From NCBI GenBank assembly GCA_023458535.1, contig JAEWYW010000062.1:62001-126000 (forward strand): 64,000 bases of DNA, given 5' to 3'. Of this stretch, positions 24,404 through 33,379 are shown piece by piece; the first letter of the stretch is position 1, and each line of letters starts with the position of its first letter. Under the pieces are notes generated by a model that saw nothing but the letters and a program-made list of their open reading frames with translations, was not told where the DNA came from and did no database searches. Both the position numbers and the translations under genes were made by a program. This DNA is from Bacteroidota bacterium. Lineage in GTDB: Bacteria > Bacteroidota > Bacteroidia > Flavobacteriales > Weeksellaceae.

Positions 24404-24982
24404 ATGAAAAAATATATCGCAATACTTTCTGTTTTGGTTCTTGCTTCGTGCACCAAAGTAGAAGAAAAAATCACCCAAAGCATCGATCACGCCACCGAAA
24501 CGGTAAAACAAAAAGCGCAGGAAAAGGTAAAAGAAACCATGGATCAGGCGGTGAATGAAACCATTAATTCCGTCACCAATTCTCAGGATGTCACCTTTCA
24601 GGAGGTATTTCCTAATGCGCAAACCGACATCGTTTCCGAATTCAAGGGCAAGAAAATGAAGTTTCCAAATGGGAGTCCAGCTTATTTTCTAAAATACAAA
24701 GCCGATAAAGCCGAATTGTTGCAGTTCATGGCTGCCCAACCGACTACGGATGAAGCAAAATCAGATAAAGAAGCACAAAAAATTGATGGTCAGCGATTCA
24801 TCGATCAATTAAGTTTTTTTGAAAAATTCATTCCAGAAGGTGTGTTGGATACCAACTTTTTAAGTGAGCTGAAAACCGATAAATCTCTGGAATTCTACCG
24901 CCTAAAACGATTTCCAAATAAATCAACCATCATCATCAATCCCAAAACAAATGTGATCTACCAGTTTGTGGAAGTGTCTTAA
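24404..24982 (+). CDS. Lipoprotein of unknown function
   Basis: 192 aa from ATG 24404; upstream in-frame codons begin only with TTG. Lipobox VLASCTK. Residues 22-55 form an amphipathic helix rich in K, E and Q (TETVKQKAQEKVKETMDQAV), resembling apolipoprotein-like or YtxH-like repeats. A compact C-terminal domain ends VIYQFVEVS. No named family. Confidence 0.7.
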   Translation: MKKYIAILSVLVLASCTKVEEKITQSIDHATETVKQKAQEKVKETMDQAVNETINSVTNSQDVTFQEVFPNAQTDIVSEFKGKKMKFPNGSPAYFLKYKADKAELLQFMAAQPTTDEAKSDKEAQKIDGQRFIDQLSFFEKFIPEGVLDTNFLSELKTDKSLEFYRLKRFPNKSTIIINPKTNVIYQFVEVS

Positions 24983-25042
24983 AGTATTTTTACCAAGGTG
25001 AGAGTAAAAAATGCGTATTTTTAAGCATTAATTATAAAGGAT

Positions 25043-25627
25043 ATGACATTCAAAGTATATACAAAAACAGGCGACAAAGGTGAGACAGGCTTATACGGTG
25101 GCACCCGAATTTCTAAGGCGAGTGCTCGTGTGGAATCTTACGGAAATATCGATGAACTGAATGCTTTTATTGGTGTTGCAAAATCTTATGTGACGGATGC
25201 GCGTGTTGTGAATCAACTAAAAAAAATCCAGTTTGACCTTTTTACAGTTGGTTCTGAAGCGGCTACACCCGTGGATAAATTGTTTTTGGCCAATGGGAAA
25301 GCAAGATTACCATTGGTAATTTCCGAAACCGAAATTGAAGAACTGGAAAACTGGATTGATACTTTTGAGGCAGAATTAGAGCCTTTGCAATATTTTATTC
25401 TGCCTGGGGGGGGGAAAGCAGCAACGCATTTTCATGTGGCAAGAACGGTTTGCAGAAGAGCCGAGAGAAGTATGGTTTTCCTCAATGGGTCGGAGGAAGT
25501 TCGTCCGGAGCTTATTAAATATTTAAACAGACTTTCAGATTATTTGTTTGTGCTTTCTAGATATATTTCTAAAATCGACAACGAGCCGGAAGAATATTGG
25601 AATCCAAACGACAGAGCTTCAAAATAA
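25043..25627 (+). CDS. Cob(I)alamin adenosyltransferase, PduO type
   Basis: 194 aa. Transfers the adenosyl group of ATP to cob(I)alamin to make coenzyme B12. The ATP-binding N-terminus TKTGDKGETGLYGG and R-V-x-x-YGNIDELNAFIG are intact; the C-terminal RRAERSMVF helix holds residues for the B12 site. In an organism without the de novo pathway this serves salvage. The next gene starts on the base following its stop. Confidence 0.93.
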   Translation: MTFKVYTKTGDKGETGLYGGTRISKASARVESYGNIDELNAFIGVAKSYVTDARVVNQLKKIQFDLFTVGSEAATPVDKLFLANGKARLPLVISETEIEELENWIDTFEAELEPLQYFILPGGGKAATHFHVARTVCRRAERSMVFLNGSEEVRPELIKYLNRLSDYLFVLSRYISKIDNEPEEYWNPNDRASK

Positions 25628-26254
25628 ATGAATAAAGCCCTTCTCTTTTTGAACGGACAACCGCCTGAGAAACTTCCGGAATTGGAACAGTACGGATTAA
25701 TTGCCTGTACAGATGGTGCTTTCCATTATTTGAAAAGTATGGATTTCCCGCTAGATCAACTCAATTTTATTTCTGGTGATTTCGATTCTCACTCCGGTAG
25801 CGACGAATTGTTGTACGCAGAGAAATTTATGCATACGCCGGATCAGGAAAAAACAGATTTCCAAAAAGCCTTGGAAATTCTTGTTGAAAAAGGTGCTTCA
25901 AACTTGGATGTTTATGGTGGAAGCGGTGGCGAAATGGATCATTTTTTAGGAAACCTAACGGTGGCTTTTCATTTTAAAAATCTAATAGATCTCAAATTTT
26001 ATGATGCGTTTTCTGAATATTATTTCATCAAATCAAATTTTACCTTAGAAAATGTTCAGAATAAAATGATCTCTTTGTATCCGTTTCCTACCGTAAAAAA
26101 AATCATCACCAAAGGTTTAAATTGGGAGTTGAATGGCGAAGATTTGGATATGCATAACCGCATTGGAACGAGGAATTTTGCAGTACAAAACAAGATTGAA
26201 ATTTCGTATGAAGCAGGCGAGCTATTAATTTTTGTGGGACGAGATTATTTATGA
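25628..26254 (+). CDS. Thiamine pyrophosphokinase
   Basis: 208 aa. Converts thiamine to thiamine diphosphate with ATP. N-terminal catalytic motifs: CTDGAFHYL, ISGDFDS (Mg-binding Asp pair) and EKTDFQKALE; then GGSGGEMDHFLGN. A C-terminal beta-sandwich follows. No thiamine (THI-box) riboswitch was seen upstream; the gene is in an operon with the adenosyltransferase. Confidence 0.92.
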   Translation: MNKALLFLNGQPPEKLPELEQYGLIACTDGAFHYLKSMDFPLDQLNFISGDFDSHSGSDELLYAEKFMHTPDQEKTDFQKALEILVEKGASNLDVYGGSGGEMDHFLGNLTVAFHFKNLIDLKFYDAFSEYYFIKSNFTLENVQNKMISLYPFPTVKKIITKGLNWELNGEDLDMHNRIGTRNFAVQNKIEISYEAGELLIFVGRDYL

Positions 26255-26338
26255 AATCCTTACACAGATTTAAGAAAAATTTACATTAAAAAATCAAAGT
26301 TTTTTAGCAACTTTGCATCCTAAATTCTATTTTAAAAA

Positions 26339-27730
26339 ATGAAAATAAAGTATTCCGAACTTATCGATCAAACCCTGTATTTTCCCACAGAAGAATTCAA
26401 TGTTGAGGAGAATAATTTGAAGTTTCATGACATTCCTTTAATGGAGGTGGTCGAAAAATTTGGAACACCTTTGAAATTTAATTATTTACCGAAAATTTCC
26501 ACCAATATCCAACGTGCAAAAGCCTGGTTCAAGGAAGCTATCGAACTGAATGATTACAAAAAAGGTTATAGATACTGCTACTGTACAAAATCCAGCCACT
26601 TCGCATTTGTATTGGAAGAAGCTTTAAAAAATGATATTTCTATCGAAACTTCTTCTGCTTACGATATGGATATTGTAAAATCTCTTTATGAAAAAGGAAA
26701 AGTAGATAAAAATATAGAAGTGATTTGTAATGGTTTTAAAACGGATGATTATTTGATGAAAATTTCAGATATGATCAACTCTGGTTTTGAACATATTACT
26801 CCTATTTTAGACAATTACCGCGAGCTTGATAAGCTCACAGAAAGCATTGATGTAACTTTCGATATCGGAATCAGGATTGCTTCTGAGGAAGAACCAAAAT
26901 TTGAATTTTATACCTCCCGTTTGGGCATCGGTTACAAGGATATTATTCCATATTACAGTCAGAAAATTGCTGAACATCCGAATGCAAGGCTCAAAATGTT
27001 GCATTTTTTCATCAATACTGGTATAAAAGATACTGCCTATTATTGGAATGAACTGTATAAATGTCTTCGCGTTTATGCTCGTTTAAAGAAAATTGCTCCT
27101 GAAGTAGATTCATTGAATATCGGTGGTGGTTTTCCTATAAAAACTTCATTAAATTTCGATTACGATTACCAATATATGGTGAACGAGATTGTTTCGCAGA
27201 TTAAAAAATTCTGTGAGGAGGAAGGTGTTGAAGAACCAAATATTTATACAGAATTTGGAAGCTTTACAGTGGGAGAAAGTGGTGGACATCTTTATCAGAT
27301 CATTTCCCAAAAACGCCAAAACGACAGGGAAAAATGGAATATGATTGATTCTTCTTTCATGACAACACTTCCAGATACCTGGGCAATTTCCCGACACTTT
27401 ATCATGCTACCACTCAACCGTTGGGATGATACCTACGAGAGAGTATTTTTAGGTGGTTTAACGTGTGATTCCGATGATTATTACAACTCTGAACAACATA
27501 CCAATGCGATTTACTTGCCTGTTTTTTCAGATACAAAACCACTTTATATCGGTTTTTTCAATACAGGAGCTTATCAGGAAACCATAAGTGGTTACGGTGG
27601 TGTTCACCACTGCTTGATGCCTCAGCCTAAACATATTTTGATAGATAAAGATGAGGAAGGTAATTTTACCTATACCATTTTTAAAGAAGAACAAAAACCA
27701 GAAGATGTTTTGAAGCTTTTGGGATATTAA
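26339..27730 (+). CDS. speA: Arginine decarboxylase of the alanine-racemase fold
   Basis: 463 aa, shorter than enterobacterial SpeA (~650 aa) but of the flavobacterial length. Decarboxylates arginine to agmatine for polyamines. YRYCYCTKSSHFAFVL holds the PLP lysine; IGGGFPIK is the phosphate loop; GLTCDSDD near 375 supplies the catalytic Cys-Asp pair. No agmatinase or agmatine deiminase lies nearby. The stop codon lies within the stem of a strong terminator. The symbol is used by function. Confidence 0.85.
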   Translation: MKIKYSELIDQTLYFPTEEFNVEENNLKFHDIPLMEVVEKFGTPLKFNYLPKISTNIQRAKAWFKEAIELNDYKKGYRYCYCTKSSHFAFVLEEALKNDISIETSSAYDMDIVKSLYEKGKVDKNIEVICNGFKTDDYLMKISDMINSGFEHITPILDNYRELDKLTESIDVTFDIGIRIASEEEPKFEFYTSRLGIGYKDIIPYYSQKIAEHPNARLKMLHFFINTGIKDTAYYWNELYKCLRVYARLKKIAPEVDSLNIGGGFPIKTSLNFDYDYQYMVNEIVSQIKKFCEEEGVEEPNIYTEFGSFTVGESGGHLYQIISQKRQNDREKWNMIDSSFMTTLPDTWAISRHFIMLPLNRWDDTYERVFLGGLTCDSDDYYNSEQHTNAIYLPVFSDTKPLYIGFFNTGAYQETISGYGGVHHCLMPQPKHILIDKDEEGNFTYTIFKEEQKPEDVLKLLGY

Positions 27731-27771
27731 AAATATTTCGGCGGAGCAAAGCTCCGCCGAAATATTTTTAA
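27727..27771 (+). terminator. Terminator of the arginine decarboxylase gene
   Basis: A perfect 21-bp stem with an AAA loop. The arms run 27727-27747 and 27751-27771 around GGCGGAGC / GCTCCGCC. The stop codon (27728-27730) lies inside the 5' arm. Confidence 0.9.
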
Positions 27772-27774
27772 TAA

Positions 27775-27819
27775 GTTTTTTCTCTACGCGGCGGCTGCGC
27801 AGCCGCGTAGAGAAAAAAC
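27775..27819 (-). terminator. Second hairpin with shared GC palindrome
   Basis: A perfect 18-bp stem (27775-27792 with 27802-27819) flanked by T6 and A6, so it works in either direction. It probably serves the minus-strand gene ending at 27849. The core 27788-27806 is identical to 19 nt of the hairpin at 22608. Confidence 0.85.
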
Positions 27820-27848
27820 ATCAAATCACTCAAATTAAAAACAATCTT

Positions 27849-28403
27849 TCAATCCTTATTTCTACAACTATCAGGAATTTGATACATAAAAACCAACGCC
27901 CAAATCTGCAAAATTCCTTGTACGGCATTTGCAAAAGCCAAAATTGGATCATTAAGGATATTCATAAGAACAATGGGCATTGCTAATGTGCCTACTATTA
28001 CAAAGCCTAAAAGTATAAATCGTAACCAATCCACACCACGTTTCATAAAGTAGCCCATTGCAAAAATGATACATAAGGCAACGAATGGAAAAACATTCAG
28101 CATAGGATTAGCCAGCTGGTCAAATTTCCAAATGAAAATTCCAATACCTATGGCTCCCGATAATTAGACGAGGTTACCTGCTTTAACGTGATTGGGATGA
28201 ATATGGATTTCTTCAGACTTCTTTTTATCTTCAATAAGATGTTCAATCTGTTCTTGTTCCTGCAGTGTGAAAAATCGACCTCTATTTTTTAAAATATTAA
28301 AAGCATATTCAATCGATTTTGAAACATATCTGTCGTTTGGAGAGATGTAAAGTTCTAACTCTTTATCATCTTTCTGCTCTAAAATTTTTCTATCAACATA
28401 CAT
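27849..28403 (-). pseudogene. Soluble-plus-membrane protein interrupted by an in-frame stop
   Basis: A 79-residue hydrophilic frame (start ATG 28403, MYVDRKILEQKDD...) ends at TAA 28164-28166. The same frame continues without a start as LSGAIGIGIFIWKFDQLANP, joining a 84-residue membrane region (first ATG 28103) with three helices. Joined, the 184-residue product is a cytoplasmic domain followed by four membrane segments, a sensible protein. The break is one nonsense codon, either real or an error. No family recognised. Confidence 0.6.
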
Positions 28404-28526
28404 GGCATTTGAATTTATCTACTTCTAATTTAATGAAATAAATTGAATTTCAATATGTATATCGTATAAAAAATGTAATATTTTTATTTAATTCTTATTA
28501 AAAACGCGGTAGAAAAATTTTCACAC

Positions 28527-29189
28527 TCAACTGAAAAACTTGGCAAGTTTATCGAGTTCTAATTCACGGTAATCATCCACCAAAGTGTTTGCTAAAGAAT
28601 AATCTTGAAGATGGGTGTTTTCACTTTTATAAGCTGCACAGAAAATTCCTGCTCGGTGAGAAGCCAAAATACTATTGGTAGAATCCTCAATTACCATACA
28701 GTTTTCAACAGGTTCTTCAGCGATTTCTGACGCCAATAAAAATATCTCTGGATGAGGTTTAGATTCTTTAAGTTCTGCACCGCTTATTTTTCCGATGAAA
28801 AAAGGGTCTAATTCAAATTTGTTGAAAACCATTTCTATGGTCGTCGTGCTTGCTGATGAAGCTAAAACCAATTTAATATCATTATCAAAATAATGCTGAA
28901 TAAGATTACGAACACCCGGTATAAGATCAAATTCAGGGTCATTATCAAAAAAATCTTTAAAATAACTTCTTTTAATGGTGGATAAGTCTTCATGCGTTTT
29001 ATCCAAGCCAAAATTATCGATGAGGGTGTTACAAACTCTTTTAGTAGAAGCTCCAGTGAAACTTGCGTACAAATCATCAGAAACATTCATTTCAAAGTCC
29101 TCAAACATTTTGTAGTAGGCTTTTTTGTGAAGCGGTTCGGTATTCACAATTACACCATCCATATCGAATAAAACAGCTTTTAAAGGCAT
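28527..29189 (-). CDS. HAD phosphatase of the beta-phosphoglucomutase/pgmB-like group
   Basis: 220 aa. All four HAD motifs are present: FDMDGVIVNTEPLH (nucleophile DxD), SSASTTT (Thr/Ser), KPHPEIFL (Lys) and VIEDSTNSILA (acidic pair). The C1 cap is helical. It hydrolyses or isomerises a small phosphorylated metabolite; the substrate is not clear from sequence. A TATCTTTG -7 box lies 18 nt upstream. Confidence 0.87.
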   Translation of the reverse strand: MPLKAVLFDMDGVIVNTEPLHKKAYYKMFEDFEMNVSDDLYASFTGASTKRVCNTLIDNFGLDKTHEDLSTIKRSYFKDFFDNDPEFDLIPGVRNLIQHYFDNDIKLVLASSASTTTIEMVFNKFELDPFFIGKISGAELKESKPHPEIFLLASEIAEEPVENCMVIEDSTNSILASHRAGIFCAAYKSENTHLQDYSLANTLVDDYRELELDKLAKFFS

Positions 29190-29206
29190 TTTTAGAAAAT
29201 TTTTGA

Positions 29207-29214
29207 CAAAGATA
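29207..29214 (-). promoter_or_regulatory. -7 box of the HAD phosphatase gene
   Basis: The minus strand reads TATCTTTG (TAnnTTTG), ending 17 nt before the start codon. Confidence 0.5.
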
Positions 29215-29220
29215 CGGAAA

Positions 29221-29249
29221 GAAAAAACCTTTTCAAATTCTGAAAAGGT
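29221..29249 (-). terminator. Terminator after the alpha/beta hydrolase gene
   Basis: Arms ACCTTTTCA and TGAAAAGGT around a 5-nt loop, followed on the minus strand by T6, 7 nt after the hydrolase stop. Confidence 0.7.
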
Positions 29250-29255
29250 GAATGC

Positions 29256-30632
29256 TTACTGTAATCCTAAAATCCAATTGCTCATGCTATTGAGCGCTAT
29301 GGGAGAAATACTTTCTTCTAGACTTTCATATTCTTGTGGCGAACCCGTTTTCGAAATCTGGAAAAGATGATTCAGCTGAGGAAGTTCTTCAATTTTCACA
29401 TGTTTATTTCCATTTTTCATGAAGATTTGGCGGTACTTATTCAAATTCTCTTTTGGAAGAACCTGCGAATCTAAACTTCCATTTAACGCTAAAAAAGGAA
29501 TTTTTATTTGTCGAAGATATATTTCGGGATCGTATTTCATGAAGAATTTATACCAGGAATTATTGGTTTGCTGAATGAGCGCTGCAGTCAATTGATTTTG
29601 TTGGTCTTTAGACATTTCAAAAGTGTTCCTGCTGAAAAAATCAGTCATGTTTTTATGGGCGTCATCTTCAAAATGATTACCATTGTAATTTTTCATGAAA
29701 TCAAAATAATGTTTTTTAATGGCAATATCGTCTTTTATTTGTTGGTCAGACAAACCATACAATTCATTAATTTTTTTATTTTGAAGAACCATTAAGTCGG
29801 TGATTGGAATGGACGGTCCAGCCATACTTACCACAAATTTTATGTTCTTGTTTTTTGCAGCAACCATCTGAGCAATCATTCCACCTTCGCTGTGGCCCAC
29901 TAATCCAATATTCTTATATCCTCTCTTCAGCAAATAATCCACTGCGGCATTAATGTCGCCCGCAAAATTCTCGGAAGTGTCATTGGAACTTCCAGCTGTA
30001 GAACCACCAACTCCCCGGTCGTCTAACCGAAGTGTTCCGATTCCCTTTTTAGCAAAATCATCTGCAATTATAAGAAATGGTTTGTGTTCCAACATTTCGC
30101 TGTCACGATTCTGTGCTCCAGAGCCTGTAATAAGAATTGCAATCGGGAAATCCTTTTTATTTTTCGGTAAACTTAAAGTTCCTGCCAAACGGTTATCATC
30201 AATTGGATTAACGAAGCTCACCTCCTCTGTAGGATAATCGTAGGGTGCATTTGGTGTTTGAGGTCTCTTTAAAATAGTCTGATCCGTATAATTTTCAATT
30301 TTTTCAAGTTTAAGAGGAAGGTTCATTCCATTTTGGACGAAGGTTCCATCTATACTCGCTGAATTGAATTTTCCTTTGTAAACAATTCCCAGATTAGAGG
30401 CGTCGAAAGTGACTTCATTATTAGTAAAAATGGTTGACTCTATGGAGATTTCTTTAGCGCCTTGCTTTGGACTGTCAAATTGTGAACTGAACCCGAAGGC
30501 TTCTTTTTTTACGTGAAAAACAAGCGGAATTTCTATGCCTTGAACTTTGAGATTGCCCTGCCATGTTCCCTCAATTTGTGCAAATGAAAATACAGCCATC
30601 AGAAATGATGAACAGATCATAATTTTTCTCAT
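29256..30632 (-). CDS. Secreted alpha/beta hydrolase
   Basis: 458 aa with a signal peptide (MRKIMICSSFLMAVFSFAQ). Residues 20-115 form a lipocalin-like or beta-rich N-terminal domain (GTWQGNLKVQGIEIPLVF). Residues 150-458 are the hydrolase: oxyanion region ITGSGAQNRD, nucleophile elbow GLVGHSEGG, acid in SLDSQVLP, and catalytic His in LPQLNHLFQ. Substrate unknown; possibly a peptidase or esterase acting in the periplasm. It overlaps the upstream YIP1 gene by 4 bp (ATGA). Confidence 0.85.
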   Translation of the reverse strand: MRKIMICSSFLMAVFSFAQIEGTWQGNLKVQGIEIPLVFHVKKEAFGFSSQFDSPKQGAKEISIESTIFTNNEVTFDASNLGIVYKGKFNSASIDGTFVQNGMNLPLKLEKIENYTDQTILKRPQTPNAPYDYPTEEVSFVNPIDDNRLAGTLSLPKNKKDFPIAILITGSGAQNRDSEMLEHKPFLIIADDFAKKGIGTLRLDDRGVGGSTAGSSNDTSENFAGDINAAVDYLLKRGYKNIGLVGHSEGGMIAQMVAAKNKNIKFVVSMAGPSIPITDLMVLQNKKINELYGLSDQQIKDDIAIKKHYFDFMKNYNGNHFEDDAHKNMTDFFSRNTFEMSKDQQNQLTAALIQQTNNSWYKFFMKYDPEIYLRQIKIPFLALNGSLDSQVLPKENLNKYRQIFMKNGNKHVKIEELPQLNHLFQISKTGSPQEYESLEESISPIALNSMSNWILGLQ

Positions 30633-31213
30633 AGTATAGCGTTTACAACGAGTTTAGATAGTACTTCTGCGACGATTATAAAAATGGCTAAGCTTAAAAA
30701 ATGAATAACCTCTTTAGCATTTGTAGCGGTTCGAAATCCATTTACGATAATCACAATTGAATAAGCCAACATAACAAGAGCGAAAATACTGAAGATGAAT
30801 ACAAATATCATCTCATTTGTGGTAAGATTTAAATCTTGTAGATGAGAGATGTTTTCCATCAGCTTAGCCTCAAATTCTTTCTGAATCGGAAGTCCAGAAA
30901 GGATTGCCATAATATAAATGGGAATTCTGTAAAGGAAGGAAGTGTTCAGAATATCAATCATCCTTGTTTTTTGATTAATCACTTTACCGATGGCAAACAA
31001 ACCAACACACATAATGATAATATTGATGGCGTTGGATAAAAAAGCTGTAATGTAACTGATTGTTGGAAAAGAATGTGCATCTAAAATTCCGTCATAAATC
31101 ATCTGGTAGCGCCAAGACACAAAGGAGCCAAATGCAAAGCTGAGCACACCAACTAGCATAAGTGCTTTATCAGGAAATTTTGCAATGGGGTTAAAAATGT
31201 AGTTCCAGTTCAT
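30629..31213 (-). CDS. YIP1-family membrane protein
   Basis: 194 aa with five hydrophobic helices; MNWNYIFNPIAKFPDKAL at the start is a common YIP1 opening. The family was named after Rab-interacting proteins, but in bacteria its role is unknown. The stop overlaps the start of the downstream hydrolase, and the DUF2089 gene ends 4 nt upstream, so the three form an operon. Confidence 0.78.
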   Translation of the reverse strand: MNWNYIFNPIAKFPDKALMLVGVLSFAFGSFVSWRYQMIYDGILDAHSFPTISYITAFLSNAINIIIMCVGLFAIGKVINQKTRMIDILNTSFLYRIPIYIMAILSGLPIQKEFEAKLMENISHLQDLNLTTNEMIFVFIFSIFALVMLAYSIVIIVNGFRTATNAKEVIHFLSLAIFIIVAEVLSKLVVNAIL

Positions 31214-31217
31214 GTTG

Positions 31218-31490
31218 TTATTTTTGTTTTTTTAAGTGTTCTATTTTCTCAATAAGGTCATCCACCTTGTTTCGCATGGTGGGATAAGAGATGTCGTTGA
31301 GTTTTGCCATTTCTTTAATACTGCCGCTTTTCATAAAGAATTCTAAGACGAAATCTTGCTCCTCTCTAGTAAGCTTTAAAAATAGTGGCAAATCATAATT
31401 ACCGTTTACTACGGTTTCGCAATGAGTGCATTTCATTTGACTGACATTCAGTGATGATTCACAACTCGGACAGAAAATAGGAAGTTTCAT
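31218..31490 (-). CDS. DUF2089 zinc-ribbon and HTH protein
   Basis: 90 aa. Two CxxC pairs (CPSC, CTHC) form a zinc ribbon at residues 7-25; the rest is a helix-turn-helix (KEMAKLNDISYPTMRNKVDDLI) like that of sigma-70-region-4-type DNA-binding proteins. It heads the YIP1-hydrolase operon, so it is likely their regulator. Confidence 0.82.
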   Translation of the reverse strand: MKLPIFCPSCESSLNVSQMKCTHCETVVNGNYDLPLFLKLTREEQDFVLEFFMKSGSIKEMAKLNDISYPTMRNKVDDLIEKIEHLKKQK

Positions 31491-31627
31491 TTCTGTTATT
31501 TAAATATATATTTAACAAAATTAAAAATAATTTGAATAAAATTAAAAAAAAATATTGTATAAATATTTGCTTATTAAGAGATCGAAATATTTGTTACCTT
31601 TAAACAAACAACAAAATAGTATTGATT

Positions 31628-32242
31628 GTGGAACTTTTTGAGAAAGAGTATCAGCCCGAAAAAAATTTACTTCCTAAAGATGGTATTGTCAACTATTACG
31701 GGAAAGTTTTTGATGAACATGAGTCGGCGAAGTTTTATAAGTACCTCCTAAATAAGATTCCTTGGAAACAGGATGAAGCGATGATCATGGGGAAACTGAT
31801 TCTCACCAAAAGAAAAGTTGCATGGTTTGGAGATGAACCTTATGAATATACCTATTCAAAAAGAACAAAATTAGCACTTTCTTGGACGCAAGAACTTCTT
31901 ACGCTGAAAGCAAAATGTGAAGAACTGACCGGGGAGGTTTTTAATTCATGTCTTCTTAATCTATACCATGATGGCAGTGAAGGAATGGCTTACCACAGCG
32001 ATGGCGAAAAAGATTTAAAGAAAAATGGAGCCATAGCATCTTTAAGTTTCGGGGCAGAAAGAAAATTTTTGTTTAAACATAAAGATTCAAAAGAAAAAGT
32101 GGAGATCTTTTTGGAAAATGGAAGTTTATTGGTAATGAAAGGAAGTACTCAAACATTCTGGCAGCATCGTCTTCCTCCAACAACGAAAGTTCATACACCC
32201 AGAATTAATCTCACTTTTAGGACTATTGAAAATCATCAATAA
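31628..32242 (+). CDS. AlkB-type 2-oxoglutarate and Fe(II) dioxygenase (DNA dealkylation)
   Basis: 204 aa from GTG 31628, giving M-ELFEKEYQPEKNLLPKDG, the family's usual opening; TTG 31622 is an alternative. Iron ligands are HSDGE (HxD) and the distal His in FWQHRLPPTTK; 2-oxoglutarate is bound by PRINLTFR (RxNxTFR). Repairs 1-methyladenine and 3-methylcytosine. Divergent from the DUF2089 operon across a 137-bp AT-rich gap. Confidence 0.9.
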   Translation: MELFEKEYQPEKNLLPKDGIVNYYGKVFDEHESAKFYKYLLNKIPWKQDEAMIMGKLILTKRKVAWFGDEPYEYTYSKRTKLALSWTQELLTLKAKCEELTGEVFNSCLLNLYHDGSEGMAYHSDGEKDLKKNGAIASLSFGAERKFLFKHKDSKEKVEIFLENGSLLVMKGSTQTFWQHRLPPTTKVHTPRINLTFRTIENHQ

Positions 32243-32386
32243 AATGTTGAGGGAAAATTAATCAACTAATACTGAATAAATTATATTTTCAAGTTTAGAA
32301 ATTTATACAAATTTTAATATTTCGGTATGTTTTTTATTATTAAATTTGATTAATCAGTTTTAATAACAATATTTAAAAAATCAATT

Positions 32387-32869
32387 ATGAAAAAAACTAT
32401 CACAATGGCTGCATTGGCCCTGATGGTATCTTTGGGAGCGGTTTCTTGTAAGAAAAAAGTTACAGACGCAGAACTTCAAACTCAAGCTACAACAGTAGTT
32501 ACATCTAACCCAGGAGCTTCTGTGGAGGTGAAAGACGGTGTAGCTCACTTATCTGGAACATTTGCTACGCAACAGGAAAAAGATGCAATGATTGCTAATT
32601 TAAAAGCAATTAAAGGTATTAAAGATGTAATGGATATGTCTACTATCGCTGCAGCTCCTGCACCTATTGAAACTAATACAGCAGTAGATCCAGCGGTACA
32701 GCAGAAACTTCAGGATGCAGTAAAAGATTTCCCAACTGTAAAAGTTGAAGTGGTAAACGGTGAACTAACACTTACTGGAAATGTTTCTTCTGCACAGGCT
32801 AGAAAAATTAAAGAATCTGTAGATGCTTTAAATATCGGGAAGTATAATAATAATTTAGTGGTAAAATAA
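32387..32869 (+). CDS. Lipoprotein with two BON domains
   Basis: 160 aa. Lipobox GAVSCKKK. Two copies of the phospholipid-binding BON pattern: residues 30-80 (VEVKDGVAHLSGTFATQQEKD) and 105-160 (VEVVNGELTLTGNVSSAQAR). BON proteins such as OsmY and DolP stabilise the envelope. The next gene starts 6 nt later. Confidence 0.85.
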   Translation: MKKTITMAALALMVSLGAVSCKKKVTDAELQTQATTVVTSNPGASVEVKDGVAHLSGTFATQQEKDAMIANLKAIKGIKDVMDMSTIAAAPAPIETNTAVDPAVQQKLQDAVKDFPTVKVEVVNGELTLTGNVSSAQARKIKESVDALNIGKYNNNLVVK

Positions 32870-32875
32870 TTTAAG

Positions 32876-33295
32876 ATGAGTGCATTACAAGATAAATACG
32901 CAAGCGTAATTGCTGCAGCTCAAGGAGCAGGAATCTCTAACTTACAGGTTCAGGAGCAAGATGGAATTCTTTATATTAAAGGAGATGCTACCAATACAGC
33001 AGCTAAAGATGCTGTTTGGAATGCTTTAGGAACAATTGATCCTGCATATTCCGCAACAGATATCAATATCAACGTTCCAGTTTCTGGTTTGGCTGCTGGT
33101 GCAAACTTAACGGTAATTACAGACCAGTCTAACCTTAACATCAGACAGGAGCCATCAACAGATGCTGCTGTAGTAGGTAAGGCTGCAAAAGGAGAAACAG
33201 TTACTTTGGTAGAGCAAACGTCTGACGATTGGTGGAAAGTAAAAACTGCCGATGGGGAAGAAGGTTATGCATACGCAAGATATTTACAGGCTTAA
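32876..33295 (+). CDS. BON-like and SH3b protein
   Basis: 139 aa. Residues 1-65 repeat the BON-like pattern (VQEQDGILYIKGDATNTAAKD); residues 76-138 are a bacterial SH3 (LNIRQEPSTDAAVVGKAAKG, then DDWWKVKT and GYAYARYL). There is no signal peptide, odd for an SH3b domain that usually binds cell wall. Co-transcribed with the preceding lipoprotein, with a terminator after it. Confidence 0.8.
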   Translation: MSALQDKYASVIAAAQGAGISNLQVQEQDGILYIKGDATNTAAKDAVWNALGTIDPAYSATDININVPVSGLAAGANLTVITDQSNLNIRQEPSTDAAVVGKAAKGETVTLVEQTSDDWWKVKTADGEEGYAYARYLQA

Positions 33296-33324
33296 TTGTT
33301 TGCTGTAATCTGTAATATTGTAAG

Positions 33325-33362
33325 AACGGGCGGTTGAACAAAGTTCAACCGCCCGTTTTATT
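33325..33362. terminator. Convergent terminator
   Basis: Perfect 15-bp stem (33325-33339 with 33343-33357) with AAA loop and a T-rich tail on the plus strand, between the SH3b gene and the convergent metB. Confidence 0.88.
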
Positions 33363-33379
33363 TCCCAATTTTTAGAAAA

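Noticed and set aside
25000..25042. THI-box or B12 riboswitch before the adenosyltransferase/thiamine kinase pair
   Set aside because: The leader is only about 60 bp of AT-rich sequence, too short for either.
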